54,966 nucleotides of DNA, from assembly GCA_910586255.1 (NCBI GenBank), contig CAJUHR010000030.1:3740-58705 (forward strand). The letters are read 5' to 3'. This DNA comes from an uncultured Lachnospiraceae bacterium (GTDB lineage Bacteria; Bacillota; Clostridia; Lachnospirales; Lachnospiraceae). A model generated the notes under the pieces. That model was not told the origin of the DNA. It ran no database searches and worked only from the letters and a program-made list of their open reading frames with translations. A program made the translations under genes and the position numbers. Positions 1-8,693 of the stretch are shown piece by piece; the stretch's first letter is position 1, and the number at the start of each line of letters is the position of its first letter.

Positions 1-200
1 AAGAAAAAATATCTGAGACTTTTTTCATAGGGCGAAGCCCGTGATGAGGAAAACCGAAGGTTTTCCGAATAGCACAGCGGAGTGGCCCGGAGAGACGAAA
101 TTTTCGTCAAGCTGGCATGAAAGAAAAAATATCTGAGACTTTTTTCATAGGGCGAAGCCCGTGATGAGGAAAACCACAGGTTTTCCGAATAGCACAGCGG
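1..200. repeat. 80-bp structured direct repeat, two copies 120 bp apart
   Basis: Positions 1-80 and 121-200 match except at two bases. Each copy carries a short GGGC-GAA-GCCC hairpin and an 8-bp perfect hairpin (48-55 with 59-66; 168-175 with 179-186). Both differing bases lie in the 3-nt loop of the second hairpin (GAA versus ACA), so the stem is unchanged. A further palindrome, GACGAAATTTTCGTC, lies at 94-108. The array may continue left of the window. Function unknown; it sits directly upstream of dgt. Confidence 0.85.
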
Positions 201-257
201 CTCCGCCATTTGCGCCGCCGCTCCCTACAGACACCCATAAAAAGGAGGACCCACACA

Positions 258-1265
258 TTGACTATCCGAGAAGCCCAGGAGGCCTGGGAGGAGCAGTATC
301 TAAGTCCTTACGCCTCCTTAAGCAAAAACACTTTAGGCCGCGATATACCAGAGCCCTTATGCGACATCCGCCCGGAATACCAAAGAGACCGGGACCGGAT
401 TCTCCACTGCAAGGCATTTCGCCGATTAAAGCACAAAACCCAGGTGTTCTTAGCGCCGGAGGGCGACCACTATCGGACCCGCCTGACTCACACCTTAGAG
501 GTAGCCCAGATTGCAAGAACCATTGCCAGAGCGCTCCGCATGAACGAGAATCTGACAGAGGCCATTGCCTTGGGGCATGACCTGGGCCACACGCCTTTTG
601 GCCATTCCGGAGAACGTATTCTGAATGAACTGTGTCCGGACGGCTTCTCCCATTACAAGCAGAGCGTCCGTGTGGTGGAGATTATAGAAAAGGACGGCAA
701 GGGCCTGAATCTGACAAAGGAAGTGCGGGACGGAATATTGAATCACAGAACCAGCGGCTGTCCTTCCACATTGGAGGGGTGTATTGTACGTCTCTCGGAT
801 AAGATTGCCTACATAAACCATGACATTGACGATGCCATTCGGGGAAGAATTTTCAGGGAACAGGACATTCCAGAGCGCTACACCCGCCTTCTTGGCCACA
901 GTGTGCGGGAGAGGCTTAACATCATGATTCATGACATTATAGAGAACAGCATGGACATGCCAAAGATCTGTATGTCGCCGGGGATGCAGGAGGCCATGCA
1001 GGGCCTGCGCTCCTGGCTGTTTGAAAATATGTATTTAAATGAAGTGCCAAAGGCAGAGGAGAGAAAGGCACAGCAGCTGATCGCGTCCCTTTACCGGTAT
1101 TATTTAGAGTATGCGGACCGGATGCCGGAGGAGTACCGAATGATGGTGGAGGAAAAGGGAGAGAAGAAGGAACGGGTGGTCTGCGATTATATAGCGGGCA
1201 TGAGCGACAGCTATGCCATTTACAAATTTGAGAAGCTTTTTGTGCCGGAGGCATGGAAGGTCTAG
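258..1265 (+). CDS. dgt: dGTPase-like deoxynucleoside triphosphate triphosphohydrolase (HD domain)
   Basis: Predicted to hydrolyse dGTP or other dNTPs to the nucleoside plus triphosphate, helping to set dNTP pools in the cytoplasm. The 335-aa product carries the HD metal-binding signature: a histidine in RLTHTLEV (near residue 78), then GHDLGHTPFGH (near 106-116), and an aspartate in LSDKIAY. I chose TTG at 258 because AAAGGAGGA lies about 10 bases upstream; the open frame extends to 210 but has no ribosome site there. It lies immediately upstream of dnaG and rpoD, an arrangement common in Clostridia. Family assignment is firm; exact nucleotide preference cannot be read from the sequence. Confidence 0.93.
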   Translation: MTIREAQEAWEEQYLSPYASLSKNTLGRDIPEPLCDIRPEYQRDRDRILHCKAFRRLKHKTQVFLAPEGDHYRTRLTHTLEVAQIARTIARALRMNENLTEAIALGHDLGHTPFGHSGERILNELCPDGFSHYKQSVRVVEIIEKDGKGLNLTKEVRDGILNHRTSGCPSTLEGCIVRLSDKIAYINHDIDDAIRGRIFREQDIPERYTRLLGHSVRERLNIMIHDIIENSMDMPKICMSPGMQEAMQGLRSWLFENMYLNEVPKAEERKAQQLIASLYRYYLEYADRMPEEYRMMVEEKGEKKERVVCDYIAGMSDSYAIYKFEKLFVPEAWKV

Positions 1266-1335
1266 ACTGCATTTTGCCGGCTTGCCGGCAAGCTGCGGCC
1301 GGAACAAAAAAGAGGATTCGGGAAAGGAGGACCTG

Positions 1336-3111
1336 GTGTATTATCCGGAGGAGATCATCGAGGAAGTAAGAGAAAAAAACGATATTGTGGATGTGATTTC
1401 AGGGTATGTGAAGCTGCAGAAAAAGGGCAGCAATTATTTTGGACTGTGTCCTTTCCATAATGAAAAGTCCCCCTCCTTTTCCGTGTCCCCCCAGAAGCAG
1501 ATGTATTATTGTTTTGGCTGCGGGGCGGGAGGAAATGCCATTACCTTTGTGATGGAGTATGAGAATTTTACCTTTCCGGAGGCATTAAAATATCTGGCAG
1601 ACAGGGCGGGGGTGAAGCTGCCCCAGGTAGAGTATTCCAGGGAGGAGCGGGCCCGTGCAGACAAGCGCTCGGTGCTTTTGGAGATCAATAAGCTGGCGGC
1701 TAATTATTTTTATTATCAGCTTCATCAGCCTCAGGGGAGAAACGGTTATGAGTATTTTAAGAAACGGCAGCTGACAGAGGACACGATCCGGCGGTTCGGG
1801 CTGGGATATTCAAATAAGACAAGCAGCGATCTGTATCAGTATTTAAAATCCAGGGGCTATCCGGATCCCATACTGAAGGAGAGCGGTTTGGTGACTATGG
1901 AGGAGAGGGGCACCTATGACAAGTTCTGGAACAGGGTGATGTTTCCCATTATGGACGGCAACAGCCGGGTGGTGGGCTTTGGAGGCAGGGTGCTTGGAGA
2001 CGGGGAGCCCAAGTATTTAAACTCTCCGGAGACGCTGGTATTTGACAAGAGCCGGAATCTTTACGGACTTAACTATGCGCGGACAAGCAGGGAGAAATGC
2101 ATGCTTGTGTGCGAGGGATATATGGATGTGATTGCCATGCATCAGGCAGGCTTCACCAATGCAGTTGCCTCTTTAGGCACGGCGTTGACCGAAAGGCACG
2201 CGGTGCTTTTAAAACGTTATACGGATCAGGTGGTTCTGACCTACGACAGCGATGGAGCCGGAGTGAAAGCGGCTCTGCGGGCCATTCCACTTTTAAGAGA
2301 GGTGGGAATCTCCACCCGGGTGCTGGATTTAAAGCCTTATAAGGATCCGGATGAGTTTATCAAAAATATGGGAACCGGTCCCTTTAGGGAGAGAATAGAG
2401 AAGGCCCGCAACAGTTTTCTGTTTGAGATCGATGTGCTTAAAACCAATTATCAGATGGAGGATCCGGAGCAGAAGACCCGCTTTATTCAGGGGGCTGCCA
2501 GGAAGCTTCTGGAATTTGACGAGGCTTTGGAGCGCGACAATTATATTCAGGCAGTGGCCAGGGAGCATATGCTTCCCTATGAGGATCTGCGGCGCTTAGT
2601 CAACCGGCTGGGCAACAGGCCGGGAGCGGTGACGGGCACGGCAGGCAGGCAGCAGAGAGAGGAGGGCCGGGAAAGCAAAAGGAAGAAGGAAAAGGATGAC
2701 GGAAACCGCAGGGCTCAGAGGCTTTTGCTTACCTGGCTCATTGAAAGGCCGGAGCTGTTTGAGAAAATAGAGAATATTATCGGGCCGGAGGATTTTGTGG
2801 AGCCTCTCTATCATCAGGCAGCAGGGATGGTGTTCGAGGGACACAGGCAGGGGAAAATGAATCCTGCAGAAATTTTGAATCATTTTATCAACGATGAAGA
2901 ACAATACAAGGAGGTGGCTGCTTTGTTTCATGCCCAGTTAAAGGAATCTCTGAACAACGAGGAGCAGAAAAAGGCGTTTTCAGAGATTGTACACCGGGTG
3001 AAGAAAAACAGCCTGGATTTTGCCAGCCGCAATGCCACAGATATCGGTGAGCTTCAGCGCATTATCCGGGAGCAGGCAGCCTTAAAAAGTCTCTCCATTA
3101 CCATAGATTAA
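1336..3111 (+). CDS. dnaG: DNA primase
   Basis: Makes RNA primers at the replication fork, working with the replicative helicase. The 591-aa product has the CHC2 zinc finger (Cys38, His41, Cys59, Cys62), the catalytic core with a TOPRIM domain (CEGYMDVIAMHQAGF, then TYDSDGAG), and a C-terminal helicase-interacting region after a charged linker (about residues 430-455). GTG at 1336 is preferred because GGAAAGGAGG lies just upstream and the protein then starts MYYPEEII, as in relatives; the open frame back to 1213 overlaps dgt. A small perfect palindrome, CTTGCCGGCAAG, sits in the dgt-dnaG gap. Length is normal. Confidence 0.96.
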   Translation: MYYPEEIIEEVREKNDIVDVISGYVKLQKKGSNYFGLCPFHNEKSPSFSVSPQKQMYYCFGCGAGGNAITFVMEYENFTFPEALKYLADRAGVKLPQVEYSREERARADKRSVLLEINKLAANYFYYQLHQPQGRNGYEYFKKRQLTEDTIRRFGLGYSNKTSSDLYQYLKSRGYPDPILKESGLVTMEERGTYDKFWNRVMFPIMDGNSRVVGFGGRVLGDGEPKYLNSPETLVFDKSRNLYGLNYARTSREKCMLVCEGYMDVIAMHQAGFTNAVASLGTALTERHAVLLKRYTDQVVLTYDSDGAGVKAALRAIPLLREVGISTRVLDLKPYKDPDEFIKNMGTGPFRERIEKARNSFLFEIDVLKTNYQMEDPEQKTRFIQGAARKLLEFDEALERDNYIQAVAREHMLPYEDLRRLVNRLGNRPGAVTGTAGRQQREEGRESKRKKEKDDGNRRAQRLLLTWLIERPELFEKIENIIGPEDFVEPLYHQAAGMVFEGHRQGKMNPAEILNHFINDEEQYKEVAALFHAQLKESLNNEEQKKAFSEIVHRVKKNSLDFASRNATDIGELQRIIREQAALKSLSITID

Positions 3112-3174
3112 AAGCAGCCTCACAAAAGGCATTGCCAGGGGGCGGTGTGGGAGAAACAGGAAAGGCGGACAGAA

Positions 3175-4290
3175 ATGGAAAATCGTACACAGACACTGGA
3201 GGATAAGCTGGTCGTACTGTTGGAGACTGCAAAAAAGAAGAAAAATGTGCTGGAAAACCGGGAGATTCTGGACTTTTTCAGGGGCGAGATTCTGGATCCG
3301 GACAAGCTGGACAAGATCTATGATTTTCTGGACAGGAACAAGGTGGATGTCCTTAGGATGGAAGAGGAGGACATAGAGCCGGATCTCTTTATGGAGGAGG
3401 AGCTTGAGGACGGGGAAGAGATCGATGTGGAAGCCATTGATCTGTCTGTGCCGGAAAACATCAGCATAGAGGATCCGGTCCGCATGTATTTAAAGGAGAT
3501 CGGCAAGATTCCCCTTCTCTCCATGGAGGATGAGACCCGGCTGGCAAAGCAGATGGAGTTAGGAGACAGTGAGGCCAGAAAACAGCTGGCAGAGGCCAAT
3601 TTGCGGCTGGTGGTCAGTATTGCCAAGCGGTATGTGGGCCGGGGAATGCAGCTTCTTGACCTGATTCAGGAAGGCAATCTGGGGCTTATAAAGGCAGTGG
3701 AAAAGTTTGATTATCGAAAAGGCTACAAGTTCAGTACCTATGCTACCTGGTGGATTCGCCAGGCCATTACCCGGGCTATTGCGGATCAGGCCAGAACAAT
3801 CCGGATTCCCGTGCATATGGTGGAGACCATTAACCGGCTGATCCGAACGCAGAGACAGCTGGTACAGGAGCTGGGCCGGGAGCCCTCGGTGGAGGAGATT
3901 GCCGCCCGGATGGAGCTTCCTCCGGAGCGGGTCAGTGAAATACAGAAAATCGCTCAGGAGCCGGTGTCCTTAGAGACGCCCATCGGAGAGGAGGAGGACA
4001 GCCATTTAGGAGACTTTATTCAGGACGATCAGGTGGCAGTGCCTGTGGACCAGGCCACCTTCACTCTTCTCAGGGAGCAGCTTATGGAAGCCTTAGAGAC
4101 ATTGACGGACCGGGAGCAAAAGGTGTTGCGCTTGCGGTTTGGCTTGGATGACGGACGTCCGAGAACTCTCGAAGAAGTAGGACGGGAGTTCCAGGTGACC
4201 AGGGAGCGGATCCGGCAGATTGAGGCAAAGGCATTGCGCAAGCTCCGCCATCCCAGCAGGAGCAAAAAACTAAAGGATTATCTGGAATAG
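3175..4290 (+). CDS. rpoD: RNA polymerase primary sigma factor (sigma-70/SigA)
   Basis: Housekeeping sigma factor that directs RNA polymerase to -35/-10 promoters. In order the 371-aa product has an acidic region 1.1, region 1.2 (DPVRMYLKEIG), region 2 (RLVVSIAKRYVGRGMQLLDL, then FSTYATWWIRQAITRAI), region 3, and region 4.2 with the helix-turn-helix (TLEEVGREFQVTRERIRQIE). This length is normal for Firmicutes, which lack the long non-conserved insert of proteobacterial RpoD. I use ATG 3175; an in-frame GTG at 3145 would add 10 residues. The promoters noted in this window fit the specificity of this class of sigma factor. Confidence 0.97.
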   Translation: MENRTQTLEDKLVVLLETAKKKKNVLENREILDFFRGEILDPDKLDKIYDFLDRNKVDVLRMEEEDIEPDLFMEEELEDGEEIDVEAIDLSVPENISIEDPVRMYLKEIGKIPLLSMEDETRLAKQMELGDSEARKQLAEANLRLVVSIAKRYVGRGMQLLDLIQEGNLGLIKAVEKFDYRKGYKFSTYATWWIRQAITRAIADQARTIRIPVHMVETINRLIRTQRQLVQELGREPSVEEIAARMELPPERVSEIQKIAQEPVSLETPIGEEEDSHLGDFIQDDQVAVPVDQATFTLLREQLMEALETLTDREQKVLRLRFGLDDGRPRTLEEVGREFQVTRERIRQIEAKALRKLRHPSRSKKLKDYLE

Positions 4291-4316
4291 AGACAGCAGA
4301 GGAGGATAGAGAGACT

Positions 4317-6944
4317 ATGAGCACAGAGGGTGATGTAAAAAATAAGAAAAATGGGAAGAGGAGTCTTTACGACCGGGGCATAGCCCAGGGAATCCAGGAT
4401 AAGACCACCCGGTTTTTGATCGTCAGCCTGGCCTCCGTTTCTATTCTTTGCATGATTGTTTTCGCGTTTTTTACCATTCATATGAACCGCCACAATTCCA
4501 ATACCATCAGTGAGATTGGGCGTATTTATATGTCGGGCATGAGTGAGCAGGTGGCTATGCATTTTGAGACTACTATTGACTTGCGTCTGTCCCAGTTAGA
4601 GGCCCTTAACGAGACTATTCCTCCGGAAAGATTTGACGGGGAGGAGATGCGGCAGCAGCTGGCCTACAATGCCCAGGTAAGAGGCTTTGAGTATCTTGCC
4701 TTTTATTCTCAGGACGGGAAATTCGAGATGATTTACGGAGAACCGGTCAGCCTCAGTGATCCTCTTCCCTTTTACCGCTCCATTGCAGGCGGAGATAAAA
4801 AGGTGGCCGTTGGCAGGGACACAGACGGCAAGGAGCTGGTGTTAGTAGGGGTTCCTGCCAAATATCCTATGTCAGACGGAAAAGAATGTATAGCTTTGGT
4901 TGCTGGTTTGCCCATAGAATATATTCAGGAGACTCTTTTTTTGAACAAAGAGACCTCGATGGAGTATTATTTCATCGTGCGCAGAGACGGGAGCTTCATT
5001 ACCCGAAGCGATGATGTGGAGGATAACAACTATTTTGATCGGGTGTGGGATCTGTATGAGGATGTGGGGGGAAAGACACCTGAGGAGTATCTGGCGGAGC
5101 TGGGTACTGCCATGGATGCCAGAAAAGATTACAGCACGGAATTTACCATTTACGGAGAACGCCGCCATCTGTATTGTACAAGCCTTTCCTATTCCGAGTG
5201 GTATTTGCTGGTATTTATGCCTTACGGAGTTCTGGACGAGACAATTTCCCAGCTGGGCAGCGAGTGGATTTATACGGCCCTGTGCGGCTGTGCCATTATC
5301 CTGATTGCTCTTTTGTTTGTGTTCGGCAAGTATTTGAAGATTACATGGCAGCAGATGGAGGATTTGGACGAGGCACGGAATGCGGCGGAGCATGCGAACC
5401 AGGCCAAAAGCGAGTTCCTCTCCAATATGAGCCATGATATCCGTACACCCATGAATGCCATTGTGGGAATGACCAGCATTGCTATTGCTAACATAGACAA
5501 CCAACAGCAGGTACAGAACTGCCTGAAAAAAATTGCCTTATCCAGCCGTCATCTGTTGGGATTGATCAATGACATTCTGGACATGTCCAAGATTGAGAGC
5601 GGCAAGATGGCTCTGAATGTGGAGCAGGTTTCCTTAAGCGAGGCCATTGACGGGATTGTTACCATCATACAGCCTCAGGCCAGGGAGAAGGAATTGGACT
5701 TTGAAGTTTATATTCACGATGTTTTTCAGGAAAATGTCTGCTGTGACGGGGTGCGGTTGAATCAGATTCTGATTAATTTTTTGGGGAATGCCGTCAAATT
5801 TACTCCGGAGGGAGGAAATATCAGCCTTTCTCTTTCCGAGGAGGAATCCCCGGTGGGAGAGAGCCATGTGAGAGTTCATCTCTGGGTGACAGACAACGGA
5901 ATCGGCATGTCGGAGGAATTTCAGAAAAAGATTTTTGATTCCTTTTCCAGGGAGGACAGCACCCGGGTCCAGAGGACAGAGGGCACAGGCCTGGGCATGA
6001 CCATTACCAAATACATAGTGGATGCCATGGGCGGAACCATTGAGATTCACAGCGAGCCGGGCAAGGGCAGCAAGTTCCATGTGATTCTGGATTTGGAAAG
6101 GGCAGTGGTTTCGGAGGAGGATATGAGGCTTCCCGGCTGGAGAATGCTGGTGGTGGACGATGATTCTCTGCTCTGTGAGAACGCGGTTTCCACGCTGGAA
6201 TCTATCGGCGTTAAAGCAGAATGGGTTTTGGATGGGGAGAGCGCCGTGAGGATGGCTGAGGAACAGTACCGGCAGGGGAAGTGCTATGACATCATTCTGC
6301 TGGACTGGAAGCTGCCGGGAATGGACGGTATAAGAACAGCCCGGGAGATACAAAAAATCTGCGGGGATAAGGTCCGGCTTCTTCTCACCTCCGCATATGA
6401 CTGGAGTGAGATTGAGAAGGAGGCCAGGGAAGCAGGACTGTCCGGCTTTATAGCCAAGCCGCTGTTTAAGTCCACCTTGTTCTATGGACTGGGTCAGTTT
6501 ACCCAGGAGGACGGCTCTTTGATTGTCTCAAAACAGGATGCGGAGGTGGATTTTAACGGCAGGCGGATTCTTTTGGCAGAGGACAATGAGCTGAACTGGG
6601 AGATTGCCGAGGAGCTTTTGTCTCAGCTGGGCCTTGAGCTTCATTGGGCAGAAAACGGGAAAATATGTGTGGAGATGTTTGAAAATTCTCCCCAGGGAAC
6701 CTATGACGGGATATTGATGGATATTCGTATGCCTGTGATGACAGGCTATGAGGCCGCCCAGGCAATCCGGGCTTTGGAGCGGGAAGATGCCAAGAAGATT
6801 CCCATTATTGCCATGAGCGCGGACGCGTTTTCCGATGATATTCAGAAATGTCTGAAATGCGGCATGAATGCCCATATAGCCAAGCCGGTGGACATGCGGG
6901 AGGCACAGCGGGTGCTGGAAAAATTTATACTGAAGAGAGGCTGA
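4317..6944 (+). CDS. Hybrid sensor histidine kinase with two receiver domains
   Basis: Membrane sensor that should autophosphorylate and pass phosphate through internal receivers. The 875-aa product has a first membrane segment (about residues 33-55), an extracytoplasmic Cache-like region of about 250 residues, a second membrane segment (about 320-340), a dimerisation domain with phospho-acceptor His373 in SHDIRTPMNA, an ATPase domain (NGIGMS, GTGLGM), receiver 1 (phospho-Asp663 in LLDWKLPG) and receiver 2 (Asp802 in LMDIRMPV). No HAMP, HPt or DNA-binding domain is visible, so an HPt partner elsewhere is likely. It sits between rpoD and trmK, genes usually adjacent in relatives, so it may be a later insertion. 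The ligand is unknown. Confidence 0.93.
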   Translation: MSTEGDVKNKKNGKRSLYDRGIAQGIQDKTTRFLIVSLASVSILCMIVFAFFTIHMNRHNSNTISEIGRIYMSGMSEQVAMHFETTIDLRLSQLEALNETIPPERFDGEEMRQQLAYNAQVRGFEYLAFYSQDGKFEMIYGEPVSLSDPLPFYRSIAGGDKKVAVGRDTDGKELVLVGVPAKYPMSDGKECIALVAGLPIEYIQETLFLNKETSMEYYFIVRRDGSFITRSDDVEDNNYFDRVWDLYEDVGGKTPEEYLAELGTAMDARKDYSTEFTIYGERRHLYCTSLSYSEWYLLVFMPYGVLDETISQLGSEWIYTALCGCAIILIALLFVFGKYLKITWQQMEDLDEARNAAEHANQAKSEFLSNMSHDIRTPMNAIVGMTSIAIANIDNQQQVQNCLKKIALSSRHLLGLINDILDMSKIESGKMALNVEQVSLSEAIDGIVTIIQPQAREKELDFEVYIHDVFQENVCCDGVRLNQILINFLGNAVKFTPEGGNISLSLSEEESPVGESHVRVHLWVTDNGIGMSEEFQKKIFDSFSREDSTRVQRTEGTGLGMTITKYIVDAMGGTIEIHSEPGKGSKFHVILDLERAVVSEEDMRLPGWRMLVVDDDSLLCENAVSTLESIGVKAEWVLDGESAVRMAEEQYRQGKCYDIILLDWKLPGMDGIRTAREIQKICGDKVRLLLTSAYDWSEIEKEAREAGLSGFIAKPLFKSTLFYGLGQFTQEDGSLIVSKQDAEVDFNGRRILLAEDNELNWEIAEELLSQLGLELHWAENGKICVEMFENSPQGTYDGILMDIRMPVMTGYEAAQAIRALEREDAKKIPIIAMSADAFSDDIQKCLKCGMNAHIAKPVDMREAQRVLEKFILKRG

Positions 6945-6950
6945 AAGCAG

Positions 6951-7778
6951 GTGAGATTGTCAAAACGTCTGGAGATGATTGTGGAGCTGGCCTCTGCCTG
7001 GGCGCCGGACAAAAAGGAAACACAGGGAAGGGCTTTCTGTGTGGCGGATGTGGGCACGGACCATGGATTTGTGCCGATTTGTCTGGTGGAGAGGGGGATC
7101 GCCGCCCGGGCTCTGGCTTTGGATGTGAGAGAGGGCCCTTTGGCCCGGGCCAGGGAACATGTAAAGGAACACGGACTTGAGCGGCAGATTGATCTGCGCT
7201 TGGGAGACGGGCTAAAGCCTCTTGTGCCTGGGGAGGCGGATATGGTGATTCTCTCCGGCATGGGAGGGGAGCTGATGCTGCGGATCTTAAGGGAGAAAAG
7301 CTGTGTGAGGACTTCGGTCAGGCGCTGGCTTTTCTCCCCCCAGTCGGAGTTGGCTTTATTTCGCCACGGCCTTGCAGAGCTGGGACTTTCCATCTGTTAT
7401 GAGGTGATGATGGAGGAGGACGGGAAGTATTATACAATGATGGTGGCAGAGCCGGGAACTATGAGCTATCCTGAGGAATACTGCTATCGGTACGGACAGG
7501 CGCTGATCCAAAGCGGTTCACCGATCCTTCAAGAATATCTCAAAAGAGAGGCCTGCCAGCTTATGAGGATACAAAGGGAGCTTAAGGCGGAAGGGTCAGA
7601 GGGAGCCAAAAGACGTCTGAAGCAGGTGAAGGAGCAGCTGCAGGAGGTAGAGCTGGTGAGACGGAAATTGCGGGAGTGGGTGCCAAAGGAGGATGGAGCC
7701 GGTGAGATGGCGGCTGCAGGGACAGAAGAGCCGGTGAGGGTACATCAGCAGAAGGGAAGCCCTGAATCTGTACTTTAA
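6951..7778 (+). CDS. trmK: tRNA (adenine(22)-N1)-methyltransferase TrmK family
   Basis: SAM-dependent Rossmann methyltransferase predicted to make m1A22 in tRNA. The 275-aa product has the SAM-binding motif ADVGTDHGFVPI, an acidic LALDVREGPL strand and the family signature ILSGMGGELM. The charged C-terminal helical part (about residues 200-240) matches the family's coiled-coil extension; the final ~20 residues look unstructured. The start is GTG 6951, six bases after the kinase stop, with a weak ribosome site (GAAAGCAGG). Position after rpoD and before the Nif3-like gene is the usual Firmicute arrangement. Confidence 0.9.
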   Translation: MRLSKRLEMIVELASAWAPDKKETQGRAFCVADVGTDHGFVPICLVERGIAARALALDVREGPLARAREHVKEHGLERQIDLRLGDGLKPLVPGEADMVILSGMGGELMLRILREKSCVRTSVRRWLFSPQSELALFRHGLAELGLSICYEVMMEEDGKYYTMMVAEPGTMSYPEEYCYRYGQALIQSGSPILQEYLKREACQLMRIQRELKAEGSEGAKRRLKQVKEQLQEVELVRRKLREWVPKEDGAGEMAAAGTEEPVRVHQQKGSPESVL

Positions 7779-7806
7779 AAAATTATAACACAAGGAGAGA
7801 TGAAAT

Positions 7807-8604
7807 ATGATATGCAGGGAACTGATGGGAAAGCTGGAGGAGCTGGCCCCCTTGTCCTTGGCCTGCGAGTGGGACAATCCGGGGCTTCTTTTAGGAAGGG
7901 GAGACAAGGAGATCAAAAAAATCATGATTGCTCTGGATGCCACCGATAAGGTGGTGGAGGAGGCTGTGAGCATGGGGGCGGATCTTTTACTGACCCATCA
8001 TCCGCTGATCTTTAAGGCACTAAAAAAGGTCAATGACGGGGATTATATTGGCCGGAGAATTATAAAGCTTATTCAGGCGGATATCTGTTATGTGGCCATG
8101 CATACTAATTTTGACATTGCCCCCGGGTGTATGGCAGATCTGGCAGCTAAACGGCTGGGAATTAAGGCGGAGGGCCCTCTGGAGGTGACAGGAGAAGAGG
8201 ATGGTATCCCTGTGGGAGTGGGAAAAGTCGGTACCCTGGAGCGGGCCATGACCGTAAGGGAATTGGCCGGGATGGTGAAGGAACGGTTTGGGCTGCCCTT
8301 TGTGACTGTGTACGGCATGGAACAGGTGACGGAGCTGGTTACGCGGGTGGCTGTCTCCCCGGGCGCCGGAGGCAGCATGATCAGCCATGGAATCGCCAGC
8401 GGGGCTCAGGTGTTAGTGACGGGAGATATCGGCCACCATGGGGGAATTGACGCGGTGGCCTGCAAGATGGCGATAATCGATGGAGGCCATTACGGATTGG
8501 AGCATATTTTTATGCCGTTTATGGAGGAGTATCTAAAGAAGGCGACAGAAGGCGCGGTGGAGATAGTCGCGGAGGACATAAGCTTTCCGGTTCAGGTGGT
8601 TTGA
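7807..8604 (+). CDS. Nif3-like dinuclear metal-centre protein (GTP cyclohydrolase I type 2 family)
   Basis: Member of the Nif3/YqfO family, whose cellular role is still uncertain. The 265-aa product shows the metal ligands typical of the family: ADLLLTHHPLIF (His-His), MHTNFDIAPGG-type segment (MHTNFDIAPGC) and the C-terminal GDIGHHGGIDA plus GGHYGLE. The long insert domain found in B. subtilis YqfO is absent; this is the short form. The start ATG 7807 has AAGGAGAG upstream. It is 28 bases after trmK and probably co-transcribed with it. Confidence 0.9.
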   Translation: MICRELMGKLEELAPLSLACEWDNPGLLLGRGDKEIKKIMIALDATDKVVEEAVSMGADLLLTHHPLIFKALKKVNDGDYIGRRIIKLIQADICYVAMHTNFDIAPGCMADLAAKRLGIKAEGPLEVTGEEDGIPVGVGKVGTLERAMTVRELAGMVKERFGLPFVTVYGMEQVTELVTRVAVSPGAGGSMISHGIASGAQVLVTGDIGHHGGIDAVACKMAIIDGGHYGLEHIFMPFMEEYLKKATEGAVEIVAEDISFPVQVV

Positions 8605-8629
8605 GGGACGGCTTGCAGAGATAAACATT

Positions 8630-8660
8630 GTAGCAGTTCAGATAACCCTTGAACTGTTAC
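8630..8660. repeat. 31-bp dispersed palindrome (copy A)
   Basis: GTAGCAGTTCA, a 9-base centre, then TGAACTGTTAC: an 11-bp stem with one G-T pair. Read in reverse complement it matches the palindrome at 18142-18172 in 28 of 31 positions, including the central loop. It is therefore a copy of a REP-like dispersed repeat rather than a private terminator. It lies between the nif3-like gene and the nucleoside kinase gene. Confidence 0.8.
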
Positions 8661-8693
8661 TAAACATCTATATTTCTAAGGAGGAGGCAGAAT

